In this document: one piece after another, positions 40,050 to 51,400 of the stretch | Layout of the letters: every line of letters begins with the position of its first letter | Position numbering within the stretch: the first letter of the stretch is position 1 | Assembly: GCF_023278565.1 (NCBI RefSeq) | Contig: NC_064680.1 | Coordinates: 3,844,001-3,908,000 of the forward strand | DNA length: 64,000 nucleotides | Direction of reading: 5' to 3' | Origin: Colletotrichum lupini | Taxonomy: Eukaryota; Ascomycota; Sordariomycetes; Glomerellales; Glomerellaceae | Notes under the pieces: model-generated | The model's database searches: none | What the model was told of the DNA's origin: nothing | The model's input: the letters and a program-made list of their open reading frames with translations, nothing else | Program-made: the position numbers and the translations under genes

Positions 40050-40658
40050 AGGATTGAAGGCTTGGAAAACCCGTTTACGTGGTTGATTTTCGTACGGCGC
40101 TGGGCGTTTTTGCAAACATTTGGGTGACAGAAAACGGAACATTGGGAAATATCACGCATGCTGGTGCAACCTTGGGAAGAAGAAAAGCCGCCTCTTGTAG
40201 ATAGACTATTCAAACTCAATTGAGGATATTTACATGACCTATTTTGTTTGCTTGCGTGTCAACAGTACTTCGCTGCGCGCAACCTTCAAAATAATGTCAT
40301 CCCATCGTCGATGCCTTTTCATCCGATACCGCAGCTGAGCGATAAGAGTTCTGGTGCCGATAAGCGCACGGACATCAACACCACGTGATGAACGCCAAGC
40401 CGTCGAAAATGCTCCAACTGAGGCCATCCAGGCCCCCTTCAACACCAGAGCAGTCGGCATCGCGAAGCTCCACGCCTCACCACGAAATACGGACCTCGTA
40501 GCTCCGGATAGCTCTCAATCGACAAGTCTCGTGCTCCAGCACCCATCAGACTTCCAACTCACCAGAGCCTAAGCTCCCGACTTCCACCGTGTCCGACCTT
40601 TCCTCTCACAACCCGCCCGACGACACATCGACCAGGAAAATCGAGAAAAGACTACACA
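40050..40658. other. Intergenic region between ILV1 and the bL36m gene
   Basis: Holds the ILV1 3' end and the promoter and 5' leader of the next gene. It has a CACGTG E-box at about 40382. No gene is supported: the 72-codon frame at 40354 has no family resemblance. Confidence 0.6.
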
Positions 40659-41185
40659 ATGGCTTCTTCCCTCGCCGCCTCCCTCAGGGCCCTGACCCTC
40701 AGCACCGCCCGCGCAACAATCCCCCGCGCCGTCAGCTCCGCTGCCACAACCACGGCGACGCGCGCCCTCTCGACGGCGATCCTGACGAAGCAGCCGGCGC
40801 AAAAGAGCGAGTCGATGCTCGCGCAGGTCGGAAAGAGCGCCTCGGGCGTGGTGAATGCCTTGGTGCAGCAGACGAGGGGGATGAAGGTGCACAGCTCCGT
40901 CAAGAAGAGGTGTGAGCACTGCAAGGTAAGCCTGTGCTTTTTCCATGTTTATGGGGGAGGGGGAAGGCCGTTGGGGATGGGCTAGGTTGATTCGGGGAGG
41001 TGGAATTGAGGATATCCGGATGGACGACCAGAGGAGGATTCGCATTGTGAAGCTGAGCTTTGGCATGGACATTTTGCTAACTTCATGCGCCACAGATTGT
41101 TAGACGCAAGGCGGGCAAGAGACATAACGGATACTTGTACGTCATCTGCAAGGCGAACCCCAGACACAAGCAACGCCAATCTTGA
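40659..41185 (+). CDS. RTC6: Mitochondrial large-subunit ribosomal protein bL36m
   Basis: Protein of the large mitochondrial ribosomal subunit, nuclear-encoded and imported. Exons 40659-40925 and 41096-41185 around a 170-bp phase-0 intron (GTAAGC, branch GCTAAC, CACAG) give 118 aa. Residues 1-75 form an Ala/Ser/Thr/Arg-rich import sequence ending near QQTRG. The bL36 domain starts at MKVHSSVKKRCEHCK and continues in exon 2 as IVRRKAGKRHNGYLYVICK, then NPRHKQRQS. The zinc ligands C-x2-C, Cys and His of this family are all present. Most of the gene is presequence, and the domain is split by the intron, so it is easily missed. The symbol is that of the yeast ortholog. Confidence 0.93.
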
Positions 41186-41514
41186 GAGATTCTTCGGTTC
41201 TGGGTTCAGAGAGGGAGACTATCAACGAAGTGGTGTGTATGAAAACCTTGTACCATACAGAGAGGAGGGACCGGGGAAGCTCAGAGAAATGGGGCATCGG
41301 GCGAGCGACAGCACGTGAGGATGTTGCGACTGTAGACAAGTTTTGAGAGACGTCCATGGGATCGATACCATTGCCCCACTGGAGTTTTTAGAAAGATCCC
41401 CCTCCATCACTGGGCACCTTGCAAGCTATAGAAGCAAATTGCAGCGAGGGTTAGACCTTTTGTGGTGTGTATTATACAAAGATCCTTTTTACTGGTTTTA
41501 CAATGATGAGAACT
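41186..41514. other. Convergent intergenic region
   Basis: Shared 3' flank of two tail-to-tail genes (bL36m on plus, LYRM2 on minus), 329 bp. Short overlapping frames here show no conserved features. Confidence 0.6.
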
Positions 41515-42021
41515 TTACATTCCGTCGACGTATCGTTCCATGCCCTGCCACTCCGTCTTGCCTGTTGAGATGAGATAGCGGATGTGTCCCTGGAGCATAG
41601 TATTGTCAGTCCCGTAAGAAGGAGAGGTAAGGGGGGCAGGGGACGTGGGAGCTTACAAGGTCCGTCACATCTCGGTGACGTTCGAACTCATCGCGGGCGT
41701 ACCGTCTCGACTCAGCGCGGGTGTTTGGGTCGGCGATGCGCCGTGTGCCGCGGATGATTTCGCGGTAGAGGGATATGACGCGGGATCTCTGGAGGAACTA
41801 TGGAAAGTGTGAGCATGTACTCATACATTTTTCCACAGTCATTGATTGAAAATCTTGGTCGCTATTCTCATATGAAGAGCTGCAAACGTGACATGAAGAG
41901 AGAGTATGATGGCAATGGTTCTTACATGATCCAGGCTCAAGGCCTTCTTCCCGAGCCGCGACCTCGCTGGCCGGGTAGAGTAGCTGCGGGCAATTGACCA
42001 CAGGGGATTTTTGAAGGGCAT
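41515..42021 (-). CDS. LYRM2: LYR motif-containing protein 2 (mitochondrial)
   Basis: Small mitochondrial LYR-family protein; LYRM2 is linked to respiratory complex I function in animals, and its fungal role is inferred. Three minus-strand exons: 41926-42021, 41657-41797 and 41515-41589, with introns of 128 bp (GTAAGA...ATAG) and 67 bp (GTAAGC...CCAG). The product is 103 aa. Residues 1-24 look like an import signal (ARSYSTRPARSRLG). The motif ALSLDHFLQRSRVISLYRE spans the first junction and contains the LYR-type signature (SLYRE). It goes on with RYARDEFERHRD and IRYLISTGKTEWQGMERYV, typical of the family tail. No exon is longer than 47 codons, so frame scans overlook it. Confidence 0.9.
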
Positions 42022-42428
42022 TAGGGCCAAGGGATGGGAGGCTCCGACTACATCTGCGAATTGGGTGTGAGATTGAATACGTTTCGGCTCAATTCGACGT
42101 TGATGTTTCTCACTCACCAATATCAAATGAGACTGCTGCGCTTTCATGCTTTCAAAGCCAATTGGTGCTCTGGGCTGTAGTGTGGAAACTTTTTGGAGTG
42201 GATGAGGTCAGGACGGGGAAACTTCGGGACTTGGAGCCAGTGCTCAGCAAGGGTCTCGGTGACGGGAGACAGAGGTCTGTGGAATTGGGTTGTCACTTTA
42301 CACCGAGTTCTCATCCCCCAAATTAGGAGTTAAAGATTGCATAGCTTGACTTTTCCTTCGTTCTCTCTTCGCTTGAACTTGTAGATACGCCACGAGACTT
42401 TCATATTTTCCCCGTCTCCAACCGAAAG
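42022..42428. other. Divergent promoter region between LYRM2 and NAA40
   Basis: 407 bp between two head-to-head start codons, so it must carry both promoters unless they share one. No strong known motif seen. Confidence 0.55.
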
Positions 42429-43492
42429 ATGGCACCACCCCGCAAGCGCCGCAGGGCCCCAACCAACCCCATCGAGGCAGCGAACCGCAAATCCGATGCC
42501 GACTTTACCAGGGACCATCTCCTGCCCAGGTTCGTCTCACATCCACGCAGGCGTATCTCAAGATAGCTCCGAACCTCTCACGGGTGCTCACATCTCACAC
42601 AACGATGCCAGCCCCGAGTGGACGAATTGGACGCACCCCAAGAGCGGTACACCGTACACCCTCTCACTCAAGTCCCCGGCGCAGCTCGCACAGAGTGAGC
42701 TGAAAGCGTGCTTCGATCTCATCGACTACACCAGTGGAGCCGATTACCGCGCTTCAAAAGATGGGTGGCGGCCGGCGCATAAGATGAGGGAGATGAAGAG
42801 TGAAGGATTGCGATATATCCTTGTCAAAAAGTCGGGTTCATCAGCACCTGATGCAGCTACCGCTGGTAATGACGAGAGTGAGGTGTGCGGAAATGCTGCG
42901 GAGGATAAGATTTGTGGGTTCACGAGTCTTATGCCTACCTTTGAGGAGGGTGAGGCTGCGGTATACTGCTATGAGATCCACCTCCTAGAGGAATTACGAG
43001 GGTGAGTTTTAGGACGTTTCCTACGTGTTTTTTTGGTCGAAGGATGAGCCCGGGGGAGGGTAATCGGCGCGGGACCGGTAGGCGGGGGGCTCAGCCCATC
43101 GCGCTGTCAGCACCATCACGGAGGAGGATCGGGATCTCATGCCGGCAGCGCACACTTCCAACTGTCAATGCCGCGAAGAGAAGCTAACTAGAACACGATG
43201 CAGCACGGGCGTGGGTCGTACACTTATGGATTACCTCGTAAAAGTGGCGGAGAGCATTCCCATAATTGAAAAGGTGATGTTGACATGCTTCATCGCCAAC
43301 GCAGATGCGCGCGCGTTTTATGAGAAGCTTGGCTTCGAGATTGATGCGCTGTCGCCTGTGGAGAGAAAGTTGAGATTCGGCAAGGTGTTTGTGCCGGATT
43401 ATGTCATCATGAGCAAGAGGGTTCGTGATAAGAAGAAGGGTGAGGGGAAGGAAGATCTGGATGAGGGTGGTGCGGTGAATGAAGACGCGTGA
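42429..43492 (+). CDS. NAA40: Histone H2A/H4 N-alpha-acetyltransferase Naa40 (NatD)
   Basis: GNAT-fold enzyme that acetylates the N-termini of histones H4 and H2A (yeast Nat4). Exons 42429-42529, 42612-43001 and 43204-43492; introns of 82 bp (GTTCGT...CCAG) and 202 bp (GTGAGT...GCAG); 259 aa. The N-terminus is basic (MAPPRKRRRAP). The family block GWRPAHKMREMKSEGLRYIL matches the conserved W-K-x-x-K-x-x-E-M region. YCYEIHLLEELRG leads into the acetyl-CoA loop RGTGVG, formed across intron 2. Then VMLTCFIANADARAFYEKLGF is the Naa40-type C-terminal core. A Gly/Asp insert near residue 140 (DAATAGNDESE) is variable linker. Intron 1 is the least certain junction; a 37-bp alternative is frame-compatible but too short. 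Confidence 0.88.
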
Positions 43493-45367
43493 TGTGTATT
43501 TTGAGTCCATATGCCGGAAATTGCTCCGACATCAAGAACCCCCCATCTTCGGTGACGGACTCCGTATTGCAAAAAGAGGGCCTGTGTACATAGGCAAACC
43601 CGATGTAGATTCCTAAGTACTAGACAGCATCGAGCGTTACACGATGGAGAGATGTTATATCGTCGCGTATCACTGACTGCCCATTTTGACAAGCAGTTTA
43701 CCTAATGATCTAGCAGTGAAGCAAGTCAGCTTAGGGCAATGTCAGGCCATGAATAGAAGCTGGAGCCCGCTTGACAAAGCCTCATCGGAAGTCTCACTCC
43801 TTTCCTTGGGACCCTCCAAAATGGTAAGATGAGATGGAATGACAGGGGTCAGAGAGTGTAACCACAGGAACTTGCAAGGGGTTTAGAAAAGGGGACCACT
43901 GCAGGGACAGCCTGGAAATCCCAACCTAAAATCGGGGGACCGTTTCCACCCATTCGTCGGAATTATCGCAGCTATTGGATCCGAGTGCAGTGAGCTGGAG
44001 GAGCTGAGCTGAGCCTTGCCTTGGACAACTCACTCACCCTTCTGCTCAAGTTCTCACGCACCTTTCTCCACGACTCATGTTCGATCACCACGGTTAGGAT
44101 CAACTCAGAGCTGTGTCTGCCTACGTTAGCTGTGCCGATCATTGTTGGCCCCGTCTTTGCCAGAGCCCGTTCACTGGAAACACGACGGAGTGAGGCCCGG
44201 CCCACACCACACCCGGCAGGCATTTCTTCCCAACTTGGAGGGAGGAAGCGAAGCGTTAAGACCACAGGCACTGCGATCAATGGCACTGTCTCTCATGTTG
44301 CACACTTCTCCACCACGTGCCAACAGTCAGCGGCTCCAAATCTCACAGTCTCGGGAAAATATACCTACACGAAAGAAGGTGAACTTAATACCCCTTACTT
44401 GGAGAAGAAATGCCAAACACAGCCCTCAATCTGCCTCGCGAAATCCCCCTTGCCCGCCAAGCTCAGCCCTAGGACGCCAATCCAACATCGTCGGGCCTAG
44501 CGTCCCCGCCGTGATGCATGAGCCGGTTGCTGCTTCTGTTAGCAAAGTCTCCAATCACCGCTTCGACCAGCAAGCCACAGGGGGGAAACGAGAGGTCGAG
44601 GGGCATGCCGACTCGCCGAGTGTGTAATGGATTCACGGATCATGGTCTGACATATTCTTCTTACGCCGGCGCTGATCGGCTACAAAGTTCTTGCTATGGC
44701 TCGGACGCACAGGATTCAGGCAGCCGACGGGTGAGTAAAGGAGTTGTGGGGATGTTCATCTCTCCTTCCAAAACGCTACCAAGGCTACGAACTCCATGGG
44801 CCTGCCAGACTCCAGAGGAATGGTTAGAGAACCGGAGAAAAGTGCTTGACATGAGCAAAGCCTCATTCCCCCGAGCGAGAAGCACGTCCCTGTCTCAAAG
44901 TCATCAAAAACGCCTATTGGCGTTGTCTAGCAGCAGCCTACACTAGCGCATGTGTGGACTGGACTGGGGACGAGGTAATTTGTATTGAAGCTTGTTTTTA
45001 TTCCCATATTTTTTTTTCAGCTACGAGATCAAGGTACTTTTATTGTGTGACCACTGGTGACTTAAGCCACTACTTGGGCACCTAACGTTAAACCAAATGC
45101 GGCCACTATTGAGATGTGATCGGCCGTCTGCATTCGTCCAACCCGTATTGAGGCCTTCAGCCATCAGCCCGTTCGTCGAAGCGTTGCTCGCGCCTTGTCT
45201 TACATGAAGCCCACTGGCTGCTGTATATCAGACCACGGAATCCCTCACCCTCGCTCTTTGGCTTTTCGACGCTCTCTTCGACGTTTCTCTGTTTCTGGAA
45301 CCTCTGCCCTCGAACGGTCACCTTCAGCACCCATTAGCACCAGTATCAAGCATCGCAACCCGTCAAC
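43493..45367. other. Long intergenic region, no supported gene
   Basis: 1.9 kb of normal composition. Several overlapping frames of 60-160 codons occur on both strands (43972-44946), but none shows a domain, a signal peptide or a consistent intron chain. It contains the NAA40 3' flank and the upstream region of the PLAC8 gene. A CT-rich leader precedes 45368. A non-coding RNA cannot be excluded. Confidence 0.5.
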
Positions 45368-46025
45368 ATGGACTACTCACAGCAACCCAAGGCGGAGTAC
45401 CAGCAGCCCCAGATGCAGCCTCAAATGCAACCGCAGCAGCAACAGCAGCAGTACTACGAGCAACAACAGCCTCAACAGCAGCAGCTCCAGCACCAGCACC
45501 AGCCCCATCCCCAGCACCAGCAGACAATGCAGCAAGAATACGTTCAAGGCGCCAATGTCCAGACCCAAGAATGGCAGTCAAGCTTGATGGACTGCGGTCC
45601 TTGTGATACCTGTATCGTGGGAACCTGTCTCCCGTGCTTGCGTAAGTTCTCTCCTCCACGTTCTATACCCAAGAGCCCTAACTAATACGCATCACCCAAC
45701 AGTCCTCGGCAAGACCTCAGAGCGCATGCGCGACCCCACAATGCAGACGTACGAGGCCATCAACACAGACTGCCTGCTCATGTGCGGCATCACCTGGTTC
45801 ACCGGCTGCGGCTGGATCTACGCCATGATGAAGCGCGGCGAGATCCGCGAGCGCTTCGGTATCAAGGGCTCCGGCGGCTCCGACTGCTGCGTGAGCTACT
45901 GGTGCGGGTGCTGCGCGCTCATCCAGCAGGACAAGGAGGTGCAGGCGCGTCTGTCGACGGGGCCTATTGTTCAGGGGTACCAACCGCAGAAGGAGGGCAT
46001 GCACATGCCGCCACAGCAAGCTTGA
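45368..46025 (+). CDS. PLAC8 family cysteine-rich protein
   Basis: PLAC8 proteins are small cysteine-rich membrane-associated proteins; in plants and fungi some affect cell size or cadmium and calcium handling. Exons 45368-45641 and 45703-46025 with a 61-bp intron (GTAAGT, branch CTAAC, CAACAG) give 198 aa. Residues 1-60 are Gln-rich with runs of CAG/CAA codons and some His. The domain begins DCGPCDTCIVGTCLPC at about 76, continues GKTSERMRDP and DCLLMCGITWFTGCGWIY (hydrophobic, likely membrane-embedded), then RGEIRERFGIKG and DCCVSYWCGCCALIQQDKEV, the family signature. The specific function here is unknown. Confidence 0.92.
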
Positions 46026-46486
46026 GCAACGGCTCCGTGATGTTGGTCGCGAATGGGAAGGTGATGAGGGTAGATGAGGCTACGGCGTGGTTTTTGTCTT
46101 GGTAATGATGGTTATTAGTTATGGTATACCCGTGGGAATTGAAGGCAATGACACCGCCGACTCGGGTTGATGCGATTGTCATTCGACTGATAGTCTCGAG
46201 CACATGGGCCTGGTAATATTTCTTGCTAGTAATTGAGCTGGCCGAGCTTGATCAAACATGTTGATCATTCATCTGATACTTCTCGCCAAATCACTCACTT
46301 CAGTGAATCACTGGAGTCACGACTGCTTGAAGCCCTTTTCGATCGAGCTCGCCTTGAACGGTGAATCATACTACGCTTGCCTCAACTACAAAACGGTTGT
46401 CGCGAGATGCTTCTCTCTCCCCCTTGATTTCTCATTACTGCCCCTCTCCAATGCAAAATTGACTTCTTCCTCATCTTTTCGCGAAT
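46026..46486. other. Intergenic region
   Basis: 461 bp between the PLAC8 gene and the next. The CT-rich tract from 46410 to 46480 resembles a fungal 5' leader. No gene supported. Confidence 0.5.
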
Positions 46487-47515
46487 ATGGCCGCGATTGT
46501 TTCCCAGAATGTCGTTGCGCCAGCGGAAGAGATATGCGGTTGGATACCGCTCGCGACGAATACTTTAGGGTAAAGCATCCCTTCCCTGAGGTGGCCCGTT
46601 CCGACGCCACGCAAGTAAGCAAGACAGACGAACGACATTAGCTAATAAGTCCACAGATTCTTACAAGAGCCCATCCCCTATGCCTGTATCAATCCACCCG
46701 CGGACTGTATCTCCTCCGGGTCCTACATGGGCTGCGGCAGCCCCATACCCACGACTTGCGTGCAGACAGCCAAAGCCCCGAGGGCATGTGAGCCCGGCCA
46801 GCTCTGCTGGTAAGTCGATCTTATATAGGATTTCCCAACTGAGATTTCATCGAAGCCACTAACAACGGATAGTGGGCCATATCCTAACACGGACTGCTGG
46901 ACTTGGCGTTCGATTGACAATACTGCAACTTACACACTCTTACAATGCAGCTCAGTCTCCGGTGTCGGGACTTTAATGGCAGAATCCTTCATACCAGGGG
47001 CCACAGTGACAGCCACCACGAAAGATGGTTCACCTAAAACCAGTGACGACGCCAAGACGACCACAACAGCCGAACTATCACAACCCACAGCTGGAGTTAC
47101 CATCGCCACAAAGACGAGTCTTCTGCTACCTGGAATCCCTTCGGAAACATCCGGTTCCTCTGGCGAAGCCTCGCCTGCTGCAATTACAGGGGCTATCGTC
47201 GGAGCACTTGCCTTTCTTGGCATCTTGTTAGGTGTAACCGTCTTCATCTGGAACCGGGCCAGGAAAAAGAAACGTCTGGCTCACGAGGCTGCGATTGGAG
47301 GGCCAGTGACGCCCATGAGAAAGAGAGATAGTATGACACCGTTCCATGCGGGGGCCATCAATGTTCCTGTGTCGTCTGTTTATGATTACGGCGGCCCATC
47401 GAAGAGCGTATCGAGAGGTGATTCTGGTGTTTTGGAAGGGGCGAGTAGGCCTCCTCCTCGACCACCTAGAAGTCCGGCCAGGGACATGAACGTCACCGAG
47501 GGTGGTTGGATTTAG
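46487..47515 (+). CDS. Cysteine-rich single-pass membrane protein (cell-surface type)
   Basis: Architecture of a fungal surface or wall-sensor protein; function not recognised. Exons 46487-46569, 46657-46809 and 46873-47515, introns of 87 and 63 bp (GTAAAG...ACAG; GTAAGT...ATAG), 292 aa. A Cys-rich N-terminal region runs from CGWIPLATNTLG through YACINPPADC, GCGSPIPTTC, CEPGQLCCGPYPNTDCW to LQCSS (residues 17-115). A Ser/Thr-rich stalk follows (about 115-185), then a transmembrane segment ITGAIVGALAFLGILLGVTV (about 190-215) stopped by RARKKKR, and a Pro/Arg-rich tail with RPPPRPPRSP. Oddly the start MAAIVSQNVV is not a signal peptide; an in-frame stop lies 27 bp upstream, so a further 5' exon encoding one may be missing from the model. 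Confidence 0.72.
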
Positions 47516-48247
47516 TGGACGGGAAGACGGAAAGGGCTTTAACAGTCGATCGCCTTAGATTACTGAGTTTTTTATGCCGAAGGGCTTGCCCTCAAATTTT
47601 CAGGAGCTCGCATAGCCTTAGATACTCCTCATGATAGCCCATGGCTTACACATGGAAGAAGCTAGAACTGTCTCTGCCAAGACGCTAGGCTACTTCAATG
47701 ATACGACTTGAGCCAAATATCCAGAAAAGATGTGATAATCTCTTCCCGTAATAAAATCCTTCCAACCCCAGAGACATAGCTTAAGCTTTAAACTCAACCT
47801 GTCTCAGTAGAGATCAACGGTTATTGGCGGGCTGATGGGATGCTCGAGTGCGAGGAAGTGCGAGCCAAGCCATTCGAGCCCGGCAGAACGTCGATGCCTA
47901 GAGCAGCAACAAGGAAATAGGATTGCGGGCCGCTGCCTGAGTCCCCATATCTAACCCGCAGAGAGATTGATAACTCTAAATGCTTGCACCAGCCTCCTTT
48001 ACGGACTATCCACTCTTGTAAGCGCTACGCTGCTTCGAGAGAATGAGCGAGGCGATGTCTAAGCTCTTTTTATTATGAGATTGGTGAAGTCGGATTAGGG
48101 CTTCAATTCTCTCAATCAGCCTCGGATAATCTGTCCATCGGCTTTAGAGAAAATGATTAGCTATAAAGCAGACCTTGAAAGTTATCGACAGTCTAGAGGG
48201 CATTATAAAAGGCAGGTGTCTTTGCGATGTTGAAGGAACTCGATTAC
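47516..48247. other. Intergenic region up to the retrotransposon
   Basis: 732 bp of unique sequence with declining GC content toward 48240. No gene supported. It ends with the 5-bp target duplication attac (48243-48247). Confidence 0.5.
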
Positions 48248-48452
48248 TATCGGATTAGAAGTCTAATTTAACCGCGGCATATAGCTAACTGCGCAGGGGC
48301 TAATTAGGGGCCCTATTTATAATTATTATAGCCAGCTTAACCTACGGTTAGAACCTCTTTTTTATACTTACTACGTAAATATTTATATAGTTTAATTAAT
48401 CTCTTCGTTAACTATAGTTCGAACTAACTATTTTATAATAAAAATACTAATA
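48248..48452 (+). repeat. 5' LTR of the copia element
   Basis: 205 bp, begins tatcggattagaag and ends aatactaata. It still holds CpA sites such as gcggcata and gccagc that the 3' copy has lost, while the 3' copy keeps others, so RIP acted on each separately. Confidence 0.85.
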
Positions 48453-51400
48453 CTAATTAATAATTAAATTCTATTATTATAAATCGGTAAGGTATCTCGC
48501 TATATAAAAAAAAACGACTTCTTAATATTATATAAAATAGGAGATTTATATTAATTAACCTTATAAAAATAAACGAAAAAGGAGGCGATTCTTAAATACT
48601 ATACGGAATTAAGTAATTATAGCCCTTTATTATTTATAAAAGGTCGATATTTATTACGTTTAAATACGTTAATTAATAGAACTACTTAAATAACTAGCTT
48701 TTTATTATTACCCTAAGTAATTATTTTATTAAATAACTTTTCTATAGCTAGCTTATAATTAAAAATTAACTAATTAAATTAATAAAAAGTAATACTTATA
48801 TAACGACTACCCGCTTAATTAATTAGCATAACGAACGAGCTTAATAATATAATATAAAAAAGTACTATATAATTAAAAAAAGGGATTTTTAAATATAAAT
48901 ATTTTTATTTAATGATAAAAGTAACCCTATAAGAGTTATTAAGCTAAGAGATCTATAATATATAAAAAAGTTTATTATTATAAAGATTTTATAAGTATAA
49001 CCTTAAGCCTATAATCTAAATAACCTCTTTATAGCTCTTTTAATTACTCCCTAAGTATTATTTAAAAATAAAGTATAGGGGACGGTTTAATAAAAAAGGA
49101 GGGGATTTAGAGGTCCTAATAATATTAAGTTAAGAATATTATAGATTTCGGAAATTAACTTAAAAAAAAAGTAGCTATTTTAAAATAGTCCTACGACCTC
49201 TTATTAAAGTTATTATTAGTTTAAAAAAAGGCTAAAAAGATAAGGATTTAAGGGGAAAAAAAAGAATCCTCTAAAAGGCTATTAAAAAGCTTCTTTTTAT
49301 ACTAGCTCTTAGTATAAGATTACTAATTTTAAGAAATTAACTAAGTAATAAAAGGGATTATTAATAAGTAATAATTACTTAATTATAATTAAGTTATAAA
49401 AAAGACTATTTAAAAAATATAAAATAGGGTACTAAGAGGCTATAAAAAATAAGATTTTTAAAGTATTTAACCCTATTACGTATAAGTAATAAGTAAGTAT
49501 TTTTAATAAGTTTTTAAAATTTACGATTTTATAAAAAAAAGGGCTTAACTTCGTTAACTATATTTAACGGCTTATATAATTTTTAATAATTATATAGCTC
49601 CTTTACGAGCCGCCCGGCGTTTATTTTTAATTATTTTTATAAAATATTATTTTAAAAAAAGTAGGTTAAAAAAAAAGCTATTTAGAGATTATAAAAAGTA
49701 CGAGGCTTAAGAAGCTAGAAATATATAAAATAGTAGAAATTAGTAATTAATAAAAATCCTAAAACTAATTATTATATTTTTTATAATAATATAAACGTTT
49801 ACCGCTATTATTATAAAAAGGAACTATTAAAACCTACCTTTTTATATTAAATAAAAAAGAGGATCTTAGTAAGTACGATAGTTAATAATTTAAAAAAGTA
49901 ATAATAATTATTAAAAATAACAAAAACGAGAGTAGTAGCGAGATAGTAAGAAGAAGTGGGAATCTCTTAGACTTTAATAAATTCGTTAAGTAATAAAAGT
50001 ATAAATATATTATAATTAGTACGTAGATTAAATATATCCTTATTAAGATTAAATACGTTAATAATTATTAATATAAGTATAAGTTAGAATACGACCCTTA
50101 GCGAGTTAGAGTAAAGAAAAAGAGGACAAAACCCGATCTTAAATAGAATCCTAATCCCTTATAAATAGGTAAATATTAACCTAGATTATTAAAGGATATA
50201 AATATATAAAATTATAAATTAGCTTAATAATAAGTAAATTAATATAATATTAATCTATTTAACTAAGGTTTATAAGAAAAAGGGGCTATAGGGGTAACCC
50301 CTATTTTATAAAATTATAAATAACTTTAATTACTAACTAAATAAATAGTTCGCGAGTATAAGCTTAAGAATCGTAAAAGTAGTTAATAAATTCTTTTATA
50401 AATAAGGGGTATTATTAACGTAATTATAATTATAAGAGCTATATAAAATACTAATAGTAATAATTATAAAAAAGGAATTCGTATTATAAAACTAAGTATA
50501 GGTTAATAAAGCGTATAATCGCTTTAACGAATTTAAAAAAAGAGTAAATAACCTAAATTTCCTTTTTATAATTACTAATAAACATCTATCGTTATAAAAG
50601 GATATACTAGGGCAAAATATAGTACTAGAAGTATAATAATTAATAATTTTGCTTATTTTAATCTATAACTTATTATTATTATTAATACGAAATTCGGCGT
50701 TAATTAGTTAATAAAAAAAGAGGTAAACGACCCGAAGTTATTAATAATACGTAGTAACGTAGGGATCGTATATAAAGATCGAAAATTTAATAATAAATAC
50801 GAAGTAATTTATAAACTTTAAGAAGATCTTTTTAAAAGAGAAATTATATTCTAGGGGGAAGTATAAGGTTTTATAAAAAACCCTAACGATATTTTATAAT
50901 TATTATAAAAAAGTTAGAATTAGGGAATATTAGTACTATTTAATAATTAATATTATACTTATAAATAAAGCCTCTAATTATTATTATAAAGCGGTACGTA
51001 ATCTTAATTGAAATAACTTTTTTAATATAATTAATATAATCCGAAACTACTTCGAGACTTATAATAAAAATCTAGAGCTCTTATTTAAGCTATAAGCGAT
51101 TTCTTTTATATTTATAGTTAGGATAATAGAGGGTAAATTATAAATAAAGATCCTTAAAGAGCTTATTAATTAAATTAATAAGCTAATAAAAACCTAGCTA
51201 AATAAAAAGATAAATAAATAAAAAGTTAAATATTTTTATACTATAATTTAGCATATATTAAAAATAAAAATAACCCTATACTAAGTACTTAAAAACTACG
51301 AGACGCTCTATTCGAGGCTAAAATCTAGCTTTAATATTAAAATAAGAATATTATACTAAACCTATTTTTAAGTATACGACGGCCCTTATTAATAATATTA

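Noticed and set aside
42530..42566. 37-bp intron as alternative first intron of NAA40
   Set aside because: Frame-compatible but shorter than usual fungal introns and without a branch site; the 82-bp intron fits better.
43972..44946. Overlapping frames of 100-160 codons between NAA40 and the PLAC8 gene
   Set aside because: Several frames compete on both strands, with no motif, no intron chain and no family resemblance.
46258..46641. 127-codon frame upstream of the membrane-protein gene
   Set aside because: Overlaps the first exon in another frame and lacks any recognisable feature; hydrophobic start is not followed by a plausible mature protein.
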